A stretch of 64,000 bases of DNA from Calidihabitans tengchongensis. Lineage in GTDB: Bacteria > Sysuimicrobiota > Sysuimicrobiia > Sysuimicrobiales > Kaftiobacteriaceae. Within the stretch, counting starts at the first letter, position 1. Each line of letters begins with the position of its first letter. A model generated the notes under the pieces. That model did no database searches. It was not told where the DNA came from and saw only the letters and a list, made by a program, of their open reading frames with translations. The stretch is taken from assembly GCA_031459615.1 (NCBI GenBank), contig JAVKIE010000002.1, positions 1-64,000 of the forward strand, given 5' to 3'. Shown in pieces: positions 10,056-19,289 of this stretch. Made by a program: the position numbers and the translations under genes.

Positions 10056-11774
10056 TCAGGCCGGGGGCGTCTGCCGCACCAGAGCGCGCACCGCCTCCGC
10101 CGAATCCATCTGCAGGGCGCGCCGGGCGAGGTCGCGGGCCACATCCAGCGACCACCGGCGAATGACGGCCTTGGCCGCGGGGATCGCCTGGGGGGCCATG
10201 CTGAACTCGTCCAGCCCCAGCCCCAGCAGGATCGGGATGGCCTCAGGATCCCCGGCCAGCTCTCCGCAGAGGCCGACCCACCGGCCGGCTGCGTGTCCCT
10301 CCTCGATCACCCGCTGGATCTGGCGCAGGACCGCCGGGTGGATGGCGTCGCCCAGCGCGGCCACCCTCTCGTTGCCCCGGTCGGCGGCCAGGGTGTACTG
10401 GGTCAGGTCGTTGGTCCCGATGGAGAAGAAGTCGACTTCCCGGGCAAAGATGTCCGCCAGAATCGCCGCCGACGGCACCTCCACCATCATCCCCACCTGG
10501 ACGCGCTCGGCCACCGGATGACCGGCGGCGCGGACCTCCTGGGCCGCCTGGGCCAGCGCCGCCTGGGCCCGGCGCAGCTCGTCGGGAGTGGCGATCAGGG
10601 GGAACATGATGCGCAGGTCGTGGCCCGGGCTCGCCCGCAGCAGCGCCCGCAGCTGGGGCAGGAACAGGTCCGGCCGCTGCAGGCTGATCCGGATGGCCCG
10701 CCAGCCCAGAAAGGGGTTGGCTTCGGCGGGCATCGGGAGGTAGGGCAGGGGCTTGTCTCCGCCGATGTCCAGGGTGCGGATCACCACCGGCCGGGTGCCC
10801 ATGACCTCCAGGATGGCCCGGTAGGCGGCCAGCTGCTCCTCCTCGGAGGGAGGGGTCCGGCGGTTGAGGTACAGAAACTCGGTCCGCACCAGGCCGATGC
10901 CTTCGGCGCCCTGGCGCAACGCCTCGGCCGCCTCCTCGACGGCGCCCACGTTGGCCACCACCTCGACCCGGCGGCCGTCGCGGGTGCGGGCGGGCTCTGC
11001 GGCCGCCCGCACCTCGTCCTGCCGGCGGCGGCTGTCGGCCGCCTCGCGCGCGGCGAACTCCTCCACCGCGGCCGCATCCGGGTCCACCACCACCTGGCCG
11101 CGCGTCCCGTCCACCAGCAGCCGGGTCCCCTCACGCACCTGCAGGATCGCCGGGCCGATGCCGACCACCGCCGGTTTGCCCCACGCGCGGGCCAGGATGG
11201 CGGTGTGGGAGGTGGGGCCGCCCTCGGCGGTGCAGAAGGCCCGCACCCGCGCCACGTCCAGCGCGGCCAGCTGGGAAGGTGCCAGGTCACGGGCGACGAT
11301 CACCGCCGGGGCCGCCGGCAGCGGCCCGGCCCGCTGCCGCCCCAGCAGGTGGTCCAGCACGCGCCAGCCCACGTCGCGCACGTCAGCCGCCCGGGCCCGC
11401 AGGGTCGGATCGGGCAGCTGCTGCAGCTGGCGGGCGAAGTGCTCCACCGCGTCCATCCAGGCCGCCTCGGCGTTGACGCCCCTCTCCAGCGCGGCCTGGA
11501 CCAGGCCCAGCAGGGCGCTGTCGTCCAGGAACAGCAGGTGGGCGTCGAAGATGGCCGCCTCCGCCGGCCCCGCCTCCGTCGCCACCTTCTCCCGCAGCCG
11601 GCGGATCTGGTCCCGGGCGGCGGCCCGGGCGGCGTCCAGGCGCGCGCGTTCGTCTTCCGGCCGGCAGCCGGTCCGGCGGGGAATCTCCACGGGCGCCTCT
11701 TCCCACAGCACGGCCGGCCCCGAGGCCAGTCCCGGGGCGGCGGCGATGCCGGTGAGGGTGCGGGAGGAAGACAC
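10056..11774 (-). CDS. ptsI: PTS Enzyme I (PEP-protein phosphotransferase)
   Basis: A 572-residue Enzyme I, normal length for the family. It autophosphorylates from PEP at H190 in GGPTSHTAI and passes the phosphate to HPr. The PEP-binding barrel motifs are present: RTEFLYLNR, RTLDIGGDKPLPYL, NPFLGWRAIR, and near the C-terminus GLCGELAGDP with the conserved Cys. It starts at GTG 11774 with no strong Shine-Dalgarno, 65 bases downstream of the EIIC gene, and is the last gene of an operon that holds a complete phosphorelay together with nucleoside-degrading enzymes. Cytosolic. Confidence 0.95.
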   Translation of the reverse strand: MSSSRTLTGIAAAPGLASGPAVLWEEAPVEIPRRTGCRPEDERARLDAARAAARDQIRRLREKVATEAGPAEAAIFDAHLLFLDDSALLGLVQAALERGVNAEAAWMDAVEHFARQLQQLPDPTLRARAADVRDVGWRVLDHLLGRQRAGPLPAAPAVIVARDLAPSQLAALDVARVRAFCTAEGGPTSHTAILARAWGKPAVVGIGPAILQVREGTRLLVDGTRGQVVVDPDAAAVEEFAAREAADSRRRQDEVRAAAEPARTRDGRRVEVVANVGAVEEAAEALRQGAEGIGLVRTEFLYLNRRTPPSEEEQLAAYRAILEVMGTRPVVIRTLDIGGDKPLPYLPMPAEANPFLGWRAIRISLQRPDLFLPQLRALLRASPGHDLRIMFPLIATPDELRRAQAALAQAAQEVRAAGHPVAERVQVGMMVEVPSAAILADIFAREVDFFSIGTNDLTQYTLAADRGNERVAALGDAIHPAVLRQIQRVIEEGHAAGRWVGLCGELAGDPEAIPILLGLGLDEFSMAPQAIPAAKAVIRRWSLDVARDLARRALQMDSAEAVRALVRQTPPA

Positions 11775-11839
11775 GCAGGATCAGTGGCATGCGGCGGCGC
11801 CGGCGGCCGCGGCCGCCGGCGCCGCATCCAGCCTCCCTG

Positions 11840-13291
11840 CTACTTCGACCGGCCGCCTGCCGATGCCTTCACCGGCGACCAGCCTCGCTCCACGTAGGCC
11901 CGCTGGAACCAGCTGGCCAGGGCGATCAGGACCAGGGCTGCCACCACCACGCCGATGATGCCAATGCTCCGGGCCAGGTTGCCCACCACGATGCCGTACC
12001 AGGCAAAGTCGGTGTCGCCGAAGGTGGTGTTGGCGAACCCCAGCGCTCCCAGGACCTTCAGCAGGAATGCCGGCAGGAACGTGATCAGCACGCCGTTGGC
12101 GAATCCGCCCCACGCGGCCCCCCACCGGCCGCCGGTGGCGTTGCCGAACACGCCGGCGGTGCCGCCGGTGAAGAAGTGGGGCACCATGCCCGGCAGGATG
12201 AGCGCCAGCGCCCAGGCGCTGCCCAGCCAGACGGCGATGAGCCCCAGGCTCACCAGCCCGCCGAGCACGCTGGTGAGAAAGCCGATCAGGACCGCATTGG
12301 GAGCGTAAGGGAACGCCACCGGGCAGTCCAGGGCCGGCAGGGCGCCGGGCACCACCCGCTCGGCGATGCCGGCAAACGCCGGAACGATCTCGCCGATGAT
12401 GGTGCGCACGCCCAGCAGAATGACCGCCACGCCCACGCCGAAGTTCAGGGCGTTGAGGACCTGGGCCATCAGGTACGCGGCCACCGTGGTGCCTTCGGCC
12501 AGGCCCACGCCCTTGATGGCCTCGGCGGCTCCCACCCGGGCGAGGTACCACAGGGCGAAGACCAGGTAGATGATGAACATGGCCACCGCGGTGCCCACCA
12601 TGGGCTCCCGCAGGAAGCGCAGGCTGGCCGGGAACTCAATCTCCTCGGTGCTGCGGCCCTTGCGCCCGGTCACCCGGGTGACCAGCTGGCCCATCAGGCC
12701 CCCGGCGATGTAGCCCAGAGAGCCGAAGTGGCCCATGGCGATCTTCTCGCCGCCGGTGACCGCCCGCATCCACGGGTGGGCGAAGGCCGGCATGATGACC
12801 ATGATGGTGCCCAGCAGAAACGCCCCCACGATGACGGCCACGGTGCCGCCGATGCCCACCGTCACCAGGATCACGGCCAGCATGGTGGCCATGTAGAAGA
12901 TGTGGTGGCCGGTGAGGAAGACGTAGCGGAGGTTGGTGAGCCGGGCGATCAGGAGGCTGGCGAAGAAGCCGACGAACATCAGCCAGGCCGTCAGCGCCCC
13001 GTACTCCCGCTGGGCGAGCGCGACGATGGCCTCGTTGGTGGGGACCACGCCGCGGGCTCCGGTGGCGCCCAGGATCAGCTTGCCCAGAGGATCCAGGGCA
13101 TTGATGACGGTGACGGCCCCCACCACCAGGATCAGGAACCCCATGGTGGCCTTGACGGTGCCGCCGATCACCTGGCTCCAGGGCCGCCGCAGGGCAATCA
13201 ATCCCACGGCGGTCATCAGCCCCACCAGGTAGTAGGGCTTGCTGAAGATCTCGTCGACGAAGAACTTGATGATGGCCACGATCACCTGCAT
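11840..13291 (-). CDS. PTS EIIC, ascorbate (UlaA/SgaT) family permease
   Basis: A 483-residue membrane permease with ten or more hydrophobic segments. The sequence resembles the ascorbate-type EIIC family: an N-terminal FFVDEIFSKPYYLVGLMTAVGLIAL, GARGVVPTNEAIVA and repeated PxxA/FxxG-rich turns such as PHFFTGGTAGVFGNATGGRWGA. ATG 13291 has GGGGGAG directly upstream; the alternative at 13315 would only add eight residues. It works with the EIIA and EIIB encoded just upstream. Known members carry ascorbate; here the surrounding nucleoside hydrolase and kinases suggest another sugar-like substrate, which is inference. Confidence 0.9.
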   Translation of the reverse strand: MQVIVAIIKFFVDEIFSKPYYLVGLMTAVGLIALRRPWSQVIGGTVKATMGFLILVVGAVTVINALDPLGKLILGATGARGVVPTNEAIVALAQREYGALTAWLMFVGFFASLLIARLTNLRYVFLTGHHIFYMATMLAVILVTVGIGGTVAVIVGAFLLGTIMVIMPAFAHPWMRAVTGGEKIAMGHFGSLGYIAGGLMGQLVTRVTGRKGRSTEEIEFPASLRFLREPMVGTAVAMFIIYLVFALWYLARVGAAEAIKGVGLAEGTTVAAYLMAQVLNALNFGVGVAVILLGVRTIIGEIVPAFAGIAERVVPGALPALDCPVAFPYAPNAVLIGFLTSVLGGLVSLGLIAVWLGSAWALALILPGMVPHFFTGGTAGVFGNATGGRWGAAWGGFANGVLITFLPAFLLKVLGALGFANTTFGDTDFAWYGIVVGNLARSIGIIGVVVAALVLIALASWFQRAYVERGWSPVKASAGGRSK

Positions 13292-13402
13292 GCTTCTCCC
13301 CCCTCTGGCCCGCATCCGGGCGACCGAGGCGCCCGGGGGCTCGCAGTGACCTGCCCGCAGGCCGTGCCGCTCTCACCCCCTCCCTGCGCCGCCGGCCCGC
13401 CC

Positions 13403-13681
13403 CTAGGAGGGGGCCAGCGCCGCCCGCAGTTTGTCCACCATCTCCGACAGGTCCACGAAGTTGGTGATGGTCACCACCCGCGCCCGGACCGGCCCCAGCT
13501 GCTCGGCCAGTTCCTTGGACGTGATGATGAGGTCGGCGTTCTGGGCCAGGCCGCGGGCCACGTTGATGTCGGCCACCTCCAGGTCGGCCTCCACCCCCAG
13601 CTGGCGCAGCGCCTTTTCCGCCTGCATGCGCAGCAGCAGCCCGCTGCCCAGCCCCATGCCGCACACCGCCAGAATGCGCAT
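13403..13681 (-). CDS. PTS EIIB, ascorbate/galactitol type
   Basis: A 92-residue EIIB protein. The phosphocysteine is C7 in VCGMGLGSG, the usual phosphate loop position right after the first beta strand. Length and pattern match UlaB/GatB-type EIIB proteins. A Shine-Dalgarno (GGAGAGA) precedes the ATG at 13681. It receives phosphate from the EIIA encoded 11 bases upstream and passes it to the substrate carried by EIIC. Cytosolic, associated with the membrane permease. Confidence 0.92.
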   Translation of the reverse strand: MRILAVCGMGLGSGLLLRMQAEKALRQLGVEADLEVADINVARGLAQNADLIITSKELAEQLGPVRARVVTITNFVDLSEMVDKLRAALAPS

Positions 13682-13692
13682 CGCCTCTCTCC

Positions 13693-14196
13693 TTACCCGC
13701 CGGCGGCCTGTGGTCCTGCCAGGCCGGATGTTGACCGTTCGTAGGCACTGATCATCGCGCGCACCTGCTCGGCCGACCGCGCGGCCAGCAGGGCCTGTCG
13801 GCGCTGGCCGTCTTCCAGCAATCCCGCCAGGGTGGCCAGGGCCCGCACGTGGGAAGAGCTGTCCGGTGCCGCCAGCCCCACCACCAGGACCACCGGGTCG
13901 TTCTCCCGGTGGCCGAAGGGGACCGGCTCCGCCAGGGTCACCCACGCCAGCCCGGGCCGCAGGACCGCCGCCGACGGCCGCGCGTGGGCCAGGGCGATCC
14001 CCGGGGCGATGACGATGTAGGGGCCCAGCTGCTCGACGGTGGCGATCATCTCCGCCGTGTAGGCAGGCGTCGTAATCCCTGCCGCCACCAGCGCCTCCCC
14101 GCAGGCCGCGATGGCCTCCCGCCAGTCGCGGGCGGAGACGCCCAGCCGGATGGCGCCGGGGGGCAGCAACTCGGACAGGGACAGCGCGCGCTCCAC
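13693..14196 (-). CDS. PTS EIIA, mannitol/fructose (UlaC-like) type
   Basis: A 167-residue EIIA of the PTS_EIIA_2 fold. The phosphorylated residue is H71 in GIALAHARPS, matching the family motif (G-x-A-x-P/A-H-x-R-P). The GTG at 14196 is the best available start since it gives the standard N-terminal length; the Shine-Dalgarno is weak. It relays phosphate from HPr to EIIB and is encoded between the two. Confidence 0.88.
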   Translation of the reverse strand: MERALSLSELLPPGAIRLGVSARDWREAIAACGEALVAAGITTPAYTAEMIATVEQLGPYIVIAPGIALAHARPSAAVLRPGLAWVTLAEPVPFGHRENDPVVLVVGLAAPDSSSHVRALATLAGLLEDGQRRQALLAARSAEQVRAMISAYERSTSGLAGPQAAGG

Positions 14197-14263
14197 GGTG
14201 AGTCCCGGCCCAGTCCATTCGAGTCCGCAGACTGGCCTCCTGCGCACGGGGGCCTGGGGTCGC

Positions 14264-14542
14264 TCACAGCCTGCCGGCGAAGTCGGAGGCAACCAGCCGC
14301 TCCAGCGCCGCCGCCGCCTGGTCCTCGTCGGGCCCCTCCACGGCGATCTCGATCTCGTGGTTCTGCTCCACCCCCAGGGTGAGGACGCTGAGGATGCTCT
14401 TGGCGTCCACCCACCCGCTGTCGGTGGTCGCATTGCGCACCTGAATCCGGGAGGCAAACCGCCCCGCCTCGGAGACGAACACCGCCGCCGGGCGGGCGTG
14501 CAGTCCCACTTCGTTGACCACTGTCAGCCGCAGGCGTTTCAT
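14264..14542 (-). CDS. ptsH: HPr phosphocarrier protein
   Basis: A 92-residue HPr. The active-site H15 lies in GLHARPAA; the segment WVDAKSILSVLTLGV contains the Ser (S49) that corresponds to the regulatory Ser46 of Firmicutes HPr, so regulation by an HPr kinase is possible although no such gene is present here. It is encoded in the same operon as EI, EIIA, EIIB and EIIC, which is unusual because general PTS proteins are commonly encoded elsewhere. Confidence 0.95.
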   Translation of the reverse strand: MKRLRLTVVNEVGLHARPAAVFVSEAGRFASRIQVRNATTDSGWVDAKSILSVLTLGVEQNHEIEIAVEGPDEDQAAAALERLVASDFAGRL

Positions 14543-14573
14543 CGTCCGCCCACGGTGTCACCGCGACCACGTG

Positions 14574-15503
14574 TCAGCGAAGTGTCGCATACAGTGTGTC
14601 CTTCCACCGCCGGACGTCGATGGCCCAGCACACCTCCACATTGGGATCCCGGTTGAGCACGCCGTGGCGGTCCACCACCGTCATGCCCCTGGTGAGGTCG
14701 CTGGCGGTCTCCACGTCCACGAAATGCCGGCTGCGGGAGATGCACACCGCCGGGTCCAGGGCGATGCTCATGGTCACCGGGTCCGGCAGGGTCAGCCCTG
14801 GATCGCCCAGCCACCGGCGGGCCACCTCGATGGCCGTGCGGTTGCAGTCCAGGACGAAGCGGGCGTAGGGGGTGCCCAGGCGGCGGAGCTCCTCCATCCC
14901 GGCATCGTCGAACGCCGCCTCGCCGCGGCAGTGCTCCCAGCCCACCATCAGGATGGGCATGCCCGAGTGGAAGACGATGCGGGCGGCCTCGGGATCCACC
15001 CAGATGTTGTACTCCGCCGCGGGAGTGATGTTGCCGACGGTGCAGGCCGCCCCGCCCATGACGTAGCACTGGCGGACCAGGCGGGCGATCTCCGGCGCGC
15101 GGCGCAGGGCCAGGGCGATGTTGGTCAACGGTCCCAGGGTCACCAGGGTGTACTCGCCCGGCCGCGCCCGGATCAACCGGATCAGGGCGTCCACGGCGTG
15201 CTCGGGCTGCGGCGGGCGCGACGGCGCGGGATAGTTCATCCCGCCCATGCCGTCCGGCCCGTGGAAGAAAAACGCCCAGCGGGGCTCGCGCATCAGCGGC
15301 CGGTCGCAGCCCACATACACCGGCGTGTCCTTCCCGCACAGCTCGATGGTGTAGCCGGCGTTGCGGGCGCCCATCTCCACCGGCACGTTGCCGGCCACGA
15401 TGGTGACCGCGTCCACCTGCACGTCCGGCCACCGGTGGGCCATCAGGATCGCCACCGCGTCGTCGCTGGCCGTGTCCGTGTCGATGAGGAACCGCCGCAC
15501 CAT
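14574..15503 (-). CDS. Nucleoside hydrolase, IUNH family (first of three)
   Basis: A 309-residue inosine/uridine-preferring nucleoside hydrolase homologue that would split ribonucleosides to base and ribose. The calcium-binding DTDTASDD cluster (D8, D10, D14, D15) sits at the N-terminus; LVTLGPLTNIALAL and the VMGGA segment (near 148-152) are family marks, as is AEYNIWVDPEAA. ATG 15503 is preceded by GAGGGG. It lies between the MTA/SAH-deaminase-type gene and HPr in one operon. Base specificity cannot be read from the sequence. Confidence 0.92.
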   Translation of the reverse strand: MVRRFLIDTDTASDDAVAILMAHRWPDVQVDAVTIVAGNVPVEMGARNAGYTIELCGKDTPVYVGCDRPLMREPRWAFFFHGPDGMGGMNYPAPSRPPQPEHAVDALIRLIRARPGEYTLVTLGPLTNIALALRRAPEIARLVRQCYVMGGAACTVGNITPAAEYNIWVDPEAARIVFHSGMPILMVGWEHCRGEAAFDDAGMEELRRLGTPYARFVLDCNRTAIEVARRWLGDPGLTLPDPVTMSIALDPAVCISRSRHFVDVETASDLTRGMTVVDRHGVLNRDPNVEVCWAIDVRRWKDTLYATLR

Positions 15504-15601
15504 CCCCTCAGCCTCCTGTCGTTCTTCCCGTTGGCGGCCGGGGAGTGCAGGCGGCCCGTCAGACATGGTGACCGCCACCACGCCCGCTTCTCCCCGGACC
15601 T

Positions 15602-16960
15602 TCACCCGTTGACGTCGTAGGTGTGCATCCGGCGGCCGTGGCCCCGCTCGGCCAGGCGGGCCATCCGGTCCTGCGCTTCCCGCAGCGCCTGCTCGATATC
15701 CACCGTCAGCAGCCGCCGCCCCCGCATCAGCACCCGCCCGTCCACGATGACCGTGTCCACGTCGCTGGCGCGCACGCCGTACACCAGGGCCGCCCGCAGG
15801 TCGTGGGACGGCCGGGTGTGTACCCCGTCGACGCGCACCAGGATGATGTCGGCCAGGAAGCCCGGCGCCAGCCGGCCCAGCGTCTCTCCCTGCCGCAGAG
15901 CCCGCGCGCCTTCCCCGGTGGCCAGGGCCAGCGCCTCGTCCACCGTGAGCACCCGGGGATCGCCCTGGGTGTGCTTTTGCAGCAGCGCGGCCAGCCGCAT
16001 CTGCTCGACGATGTCCAGGGTGTTGTTGCTGGCGGCTCCGTCGGTGCCCAGCCCCACCGGGATCCCGTGGCGGCGCATCGCCACCACCGGCGCGATGCCG
16101 GCGGCCAGCTTGAGGAACGTCTTGGGACAGTGGGCCACGCCGGCCCCGCTGGACGCCAGCAGGGTCACGTCCTCGGGCGTGGCGTGGGCGGCGTGGGCGC
16201 ACAGCAGCGGGACCTCCAGTAGCCCGGCGTCTTCCAGCACGCCGATGGGCGTCCGCCGGTGGCGTTGCAGGCTGGTCAGCACCTGCTGCACCGTCTCCGA
16301 CACATGGATGTGGACCCCCAGCCCCAGCCGGCGCGCCTCCCCGCCCACCTCGCGGAGGAAGTCCGGAGGGCAGGTGTAGGGCGCGTGGGGCCCCAGCCAG
16401 GCCGTGATCCGGCCGCCGGCGGCTCCACTCCAGGTGGCGGCGAAGTCGGCGGCGGCGTCCAGCTCCTGGCGGGGGTTGTGGCCGAACATGGTGGGCGCCA
16501 GGTGCGCCCGCAGCCCGGCGTCCGCCATCGCCTGGGCCACCCGATCCATGTGGAAGTAGTGGTCGGCCACGGTGGTGATGCCGCTCTGGATCATCTCGGC
16601 GGCGGCCAGCAGCGCCCCCCAGTAGACGTCGTCAGGAGTGAGGTTGCTCTCCATGGGCCAGATGTGGTCGTTGAACCACGCCTCGATGGTGACATCCTCG
16701 GCCGCGCCCCGGAACAGGACCATGGCGGCGTGGGCGTGGCAGTTGATCAGCCCCGGCAGCGCCACCAGACCCGTTCCATCGATGACCTCGGCTGCACCCC
16801 CGGCCTGATCGCCGGGCGGGGGCACCGGCACGCCCGGCGCCGTCGGCCGGATGTCGGCGATGCGGTTGCCGGCGACGACGATGTCGTGGGCCGGCAGGAC
16901 CGCCGTGCGGCTGCCCTGCGGGTCCACCACGGTCACGTTACGGATGACGAGCCCGCTCAC
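15602..16960 (-). CDS. Amidohydrolase, MTA/SAH deaminase-like
   Basis: A 452-residue metal-dependent amidohydrolase of the cytosine-deaminase-like branch. It shows the barrel motifs H75-x-H77 (NCHAHAAM), HVSE (near 250), CAHAAHATPEDV and GLGTDGAASNNTLD, the last being characteristic of 5'-methylthioadenosine/S-adenosylhomocysteine (and 5'-deoxyadenosine) deaminases. The likely reaction is deamination of an adenosine-type nucleoside to the inosine form, which could feed the neighbouring nucleoside hydrolase. Its ATG overlaps the stop of the gene before it (16957-16960). Other substrates such as guanine or triazines are less likely by motif. Confidence 0.88.
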   Translation of the reverse strand: MSGLVIRNVTVVDPQGSRTAVLPAHDIVVAGNRIADIRPTAPGVPVPPPGDQAGGAAEVIDGTGLVALPGLINCHAHAAMVLFRGAAEDVTIEAWFNDHIWPMESNLTPDDVYWGALLAAAEMIQSGITTVADHYFHMDRVAQAMADAGLRAHLAPTMFGHNPRQELDAAADFAATWSGAAGGRITAWLGPHAPYTCPPDFLREVGGEARRLGLGVHIHVSETVQQVLTSLQRHRRTPIGVLEDAGLLEVPLLCAHAAHATPEDVTLLASSGAGVAHCPKTFLKLAAGIAPVVAMRRHGIPVGLGTDGAASNNTLDIVEQMRLAALLQKHTQGDPRVLTVDEALALATGEGARALRQGETLGRLAPGFLADIILVRVDGVHTRPSHDLRAALVYGVRASDVDTVIVDGRVLMRGRRLLTVDIEQALREAQDRMARLAERGHGRRMHTYDVNG

Positions 16961-18285
16961 GGCCGAGGGGGCTCCTGTCTCGGTCTCGAGAACAACGGCA
17001 GATCACCCACCCCCAGGCGCATCAAACCAGTTCGCGTCACCCACCGTCCGGCCCCGTACGACGTGCGCAGCGGGCGTCCTTCAAATGCCGCAATGCGGCC
17101 GTTGACGATGGTCATGACCACTCGCCGGGCCCTGGGCTCGATCAAGACGACGTTGGCGCGGGCTCCGGGTCCCAGGTGACCCAGGTCGCGCGTCCACCAC
17201 CCTTCTCCGGTCACCTCCGACAGGAAGCGGGCCGGATGCCAGGTCATAGTGGCCACCGCATCGGCGAGTGAGAGCACGCCGCGCTCTGCCAGCTCCAGCA
17301 GGCACGGAACATTTTCCCGTACGTCCCCAAATCCCTTCATGGTTGCATTGCATGGACCGTCGGATGTCAGCAACAGGCACCGTCGGTCGGCCACAGCCTG
17401 GAGCGCCAGGACCTGGGCGCGGGCATCGATCAGCAGTCCGTCACGGAGCCCCCGGGACGGGCGCAGGTGGGCCGTCGTGAAGTCCACCCGGATCCAGGGG
17501 TGGGTGCGTGCCAGGGCCAGAACCCGCTGCAGGCTCTCGACCGGATTCCCGTGGGTTCCCGAGGCTGCGGCCGTGGCATGGGTCAGGAGGACCGTCCGCC
17601 CGCGGCTGGCACGCACCACCCGCTCTGCGTGTTCAGGATCCTGGCAATGGGACATGAACAGCAGACGGGCAGCCGACGTGATCTGGAAGCAGGCCTCCAG
17701 GTCATCGTCGGAGAGGATCCAGTGCCCCATGTGGTCCTTCAGACCCACCACCAGCGAGCCCGTGGCATTGGTGATAGGGTTGCGGGTGATCACCTGGGCC
17801 TGCTCCGGGCCGGCCAGCTCGCCCCGGAAGTACGCGATCAGTTGGGAGACGGATGCCCGGGTCCCCAGGACGGCGGCGGCCCCCAGCAGGCACCCGACCG
17901 ACAGGGGCAGGCCGCGGTCGACCTCGGCACCTAGCAATGCCGGGGTCATGAGAGTGTTGCCGGCGCCCGGCGTGAGGGCGACGGTTACTCCGGCCGCGAC
18001 GGCTTCGGGGGCGGGTGTGGTGGAGACGTCGAACAGGTCGTAGAGGTGACAGTGCAGGTCTATCAGGCCGGGGGCTACCACCAGGCCCGTGGCTTCCACA
18101 ACCCGCGTTCTCGCCCCCGGCGTGATGCCGTCTGCCACCTGCTGGATCCGTCCGTCGGCGACAGCCACGTCTGCGACGGCATCCACACCTCGGGCCGGAT
18201 CCACGACCCGTCCTCCCCGGATGAGCAGTTCTCCGCTTTCCCCTTCCGGGAGGTCCATGGACGCCAGGGATGTCGTGTAGCTCAT
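16957..18285 (-). CDS. Amidohydrolase family protein, substrate unknown
   Basis: A 442-residue amidohydrolase. After a beta-sandwich start (LLIRGGRVVDPARG), the metal motif H78-C79-H80 (LIDLHCHLYD) opens the TIM barrel. A Lys in VVGLKDHMGH may be the bridging residue, MSHCQD and LLTHATA supply further ligands and LLTSDGPCNATMKG the catalytic Asp. The layout fits the dihydroorotase/hydantoinase/deacetylase branch, but the exact subfamily is unclear to me. ATG 18285 has GGGGGAG upstream and overlaps the PfkB gene stop by four bases; the stop overlaps the next gene by four bases, so all three are co-translated. In this context it may open a purine- or pyrimidine-type ring or deacylate a nucleoside derivative. 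Confidence 0.82.
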   Translation of the reverse strand: MSYTTSLASMDLPEGESGELLIRGGRVVDPARGVDAVADVAVADGRIQQVADGITPGARTRVVEATGLVVAPGLIDLHCHLYDLFDVSTTPAPEAVAAGVTVALTPGAGNTLMTPALLGAEVDRGLPLSVGCLLGAAAVLGTRASVSQLIAYFRGELAGPEQAQVITRNPITNATGSLVVGLKDHMGHWILSDDDLEACFQITSAARLLFMSHCQDPEHAERVVRASRGRTVLLTHATAAASGTHGNPVESLQRVLALARTHPWIRVDFTTAHLRPSRGLRDGLLIDARAQVLALQAVADRRCLLLTSDGPCNATMKGFGDVRENVPCLLELAERGVLSLADAVATMTWHPARFLSEVTGEGWWTRDLGHLGPGARANVVLIEPRARRVVMTIVNGRIAAFEGRPLRTSYGAGRWVTRTGLMRLGVGDLPLFSRPRQEPPRP

Positions 18286-19250
18286 CGATACTCCCCCCAC
18301 GAACAACCGTGGGATCGGAGGAATCGCACCACCTCCCGGTGCCTGGGGAGGTGTCCGCGAGGCCCCAGGCCCGTGGTGGAGAGGGCTGCAGCCGCGTTGG
18401 CGTAGGCGGCAATCTGCTCCAAGGGCCACCCGCGGCAGAGTCCCAGCACCAGCGCCGCGCTGAAGCAGTCGCCTGCGCCGGTGGTATCCACCGCCCGCAC
18501 GCGGAATCCGGGATGCACCACGACCCGGGTACTGTCGGCCAGAATGGCTCCGTGTCGACCCAGGGTCACGGCGACGACCTGCGGTCCCAGTTCCAGAACA
18601 CGGCGGGCCGCACGAACCGCGTGGCCTGCGCGCGGGACGCCGTTCATTCCCCAGAAACTGGCCAGCCCGCCGCGGTTGAACACGGCCAGGTGGGTGCGAG
18701 GAAGCAAGACAGAGCCGCGTGCGGGCGTCAGGGCGGCTGTGGGTTCCACTTCCAGGGCCAGCCGGCACCCCGCGGCGGCCGCTTCGGTCGCCACGCGGTG
18801 GGCCAGGGCGAGGTCGTGGGGCGACAGGTACACGAATCGGGCGGTGGACAGGTACTGGCGCAATGGCCGTTTCGGGGGCAGCCGCTCCCGGAGGGAGGGG
18901 ACCACGACGATGGCGCGTTCTGCCGACCGACCCAGGAGAATCACCGTGAAGTTGGTCTGCTGGTGGCGCACCACCTGGACGTGTCGAGTGTCGACGCCGA
19001 AGCGGCGGAAGTCCTGCATCAGAAGGGCACCGTCGGGGTCCGCGCCTACGGTGCCCATCCACGCGGCTCGCCCGCCCAGGCGGGCGAGGGCGCAGGCGAA
19101 GTTGGCCATAGTCCCTCCCGGCAGGCGACCCACCAGTGCGCCCACCACCTTTTCGTCGTAGGCCGGCAGACGCGGCACCCGGATGACCAGGTCCACGGCA
19201 GCTGCTCCGCATGCAATAGCGTCCAGCCGTATCCCGGCAGCGTGGGTCAT
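18282..19250 (-). CDS. PfkB-family carbohydrate kinase (first of three)
   Basis: A 322-residue ribokinase-family sugar or nucleoside kinase. N-terminal GGTMANFACALARLGG is PfkB signature 1; DTTGAGDCFSAAL near the C-terminus is signature 2 with the catalytic Asp in GAGD. Ribose, nucleosides or other pentoses are the expected acceptors given the nucleoside hydrolase in the same operon. It is the first gene of the minus-strand PTS/nucleoside operon and starts only 39 bases from the divergent MFS gene, leaving very little room for two separate promoters. Confidence 0.9.
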   Translation of the reverse strand: MTHAAGIRLDAIACGAAAVDLVIRVPRLPAYDEKVVGALVGRLPGGTMANFACALARLGGRAAWMGTVGADPDGALLMQDFRRFGVDTRHVQVVRHQQTNFTVILLGRSAERAIVVVPSLRERLPPKRPLRQYLSTARFVYLSPHDLALAHRVATEAAAAGCRLALEVEPTAALTPARGSVLLPRTHLAVFNRGGLASFWGMNGVPRAGHAVRAARRVLELGPQVVAVTLGRHGAILADSTRVVVHPGFRVRAVDTTGAGDCFSAALVLGLCRGWPLEQIAAYANAAAALSTTGLGPRGHLPRHREVVRFLRSHGCSWGEYR

Positions 19251-19289
19251 CGCGGCTCACCCCAGGAGCGGCATCTTGCTGCCACGAAC

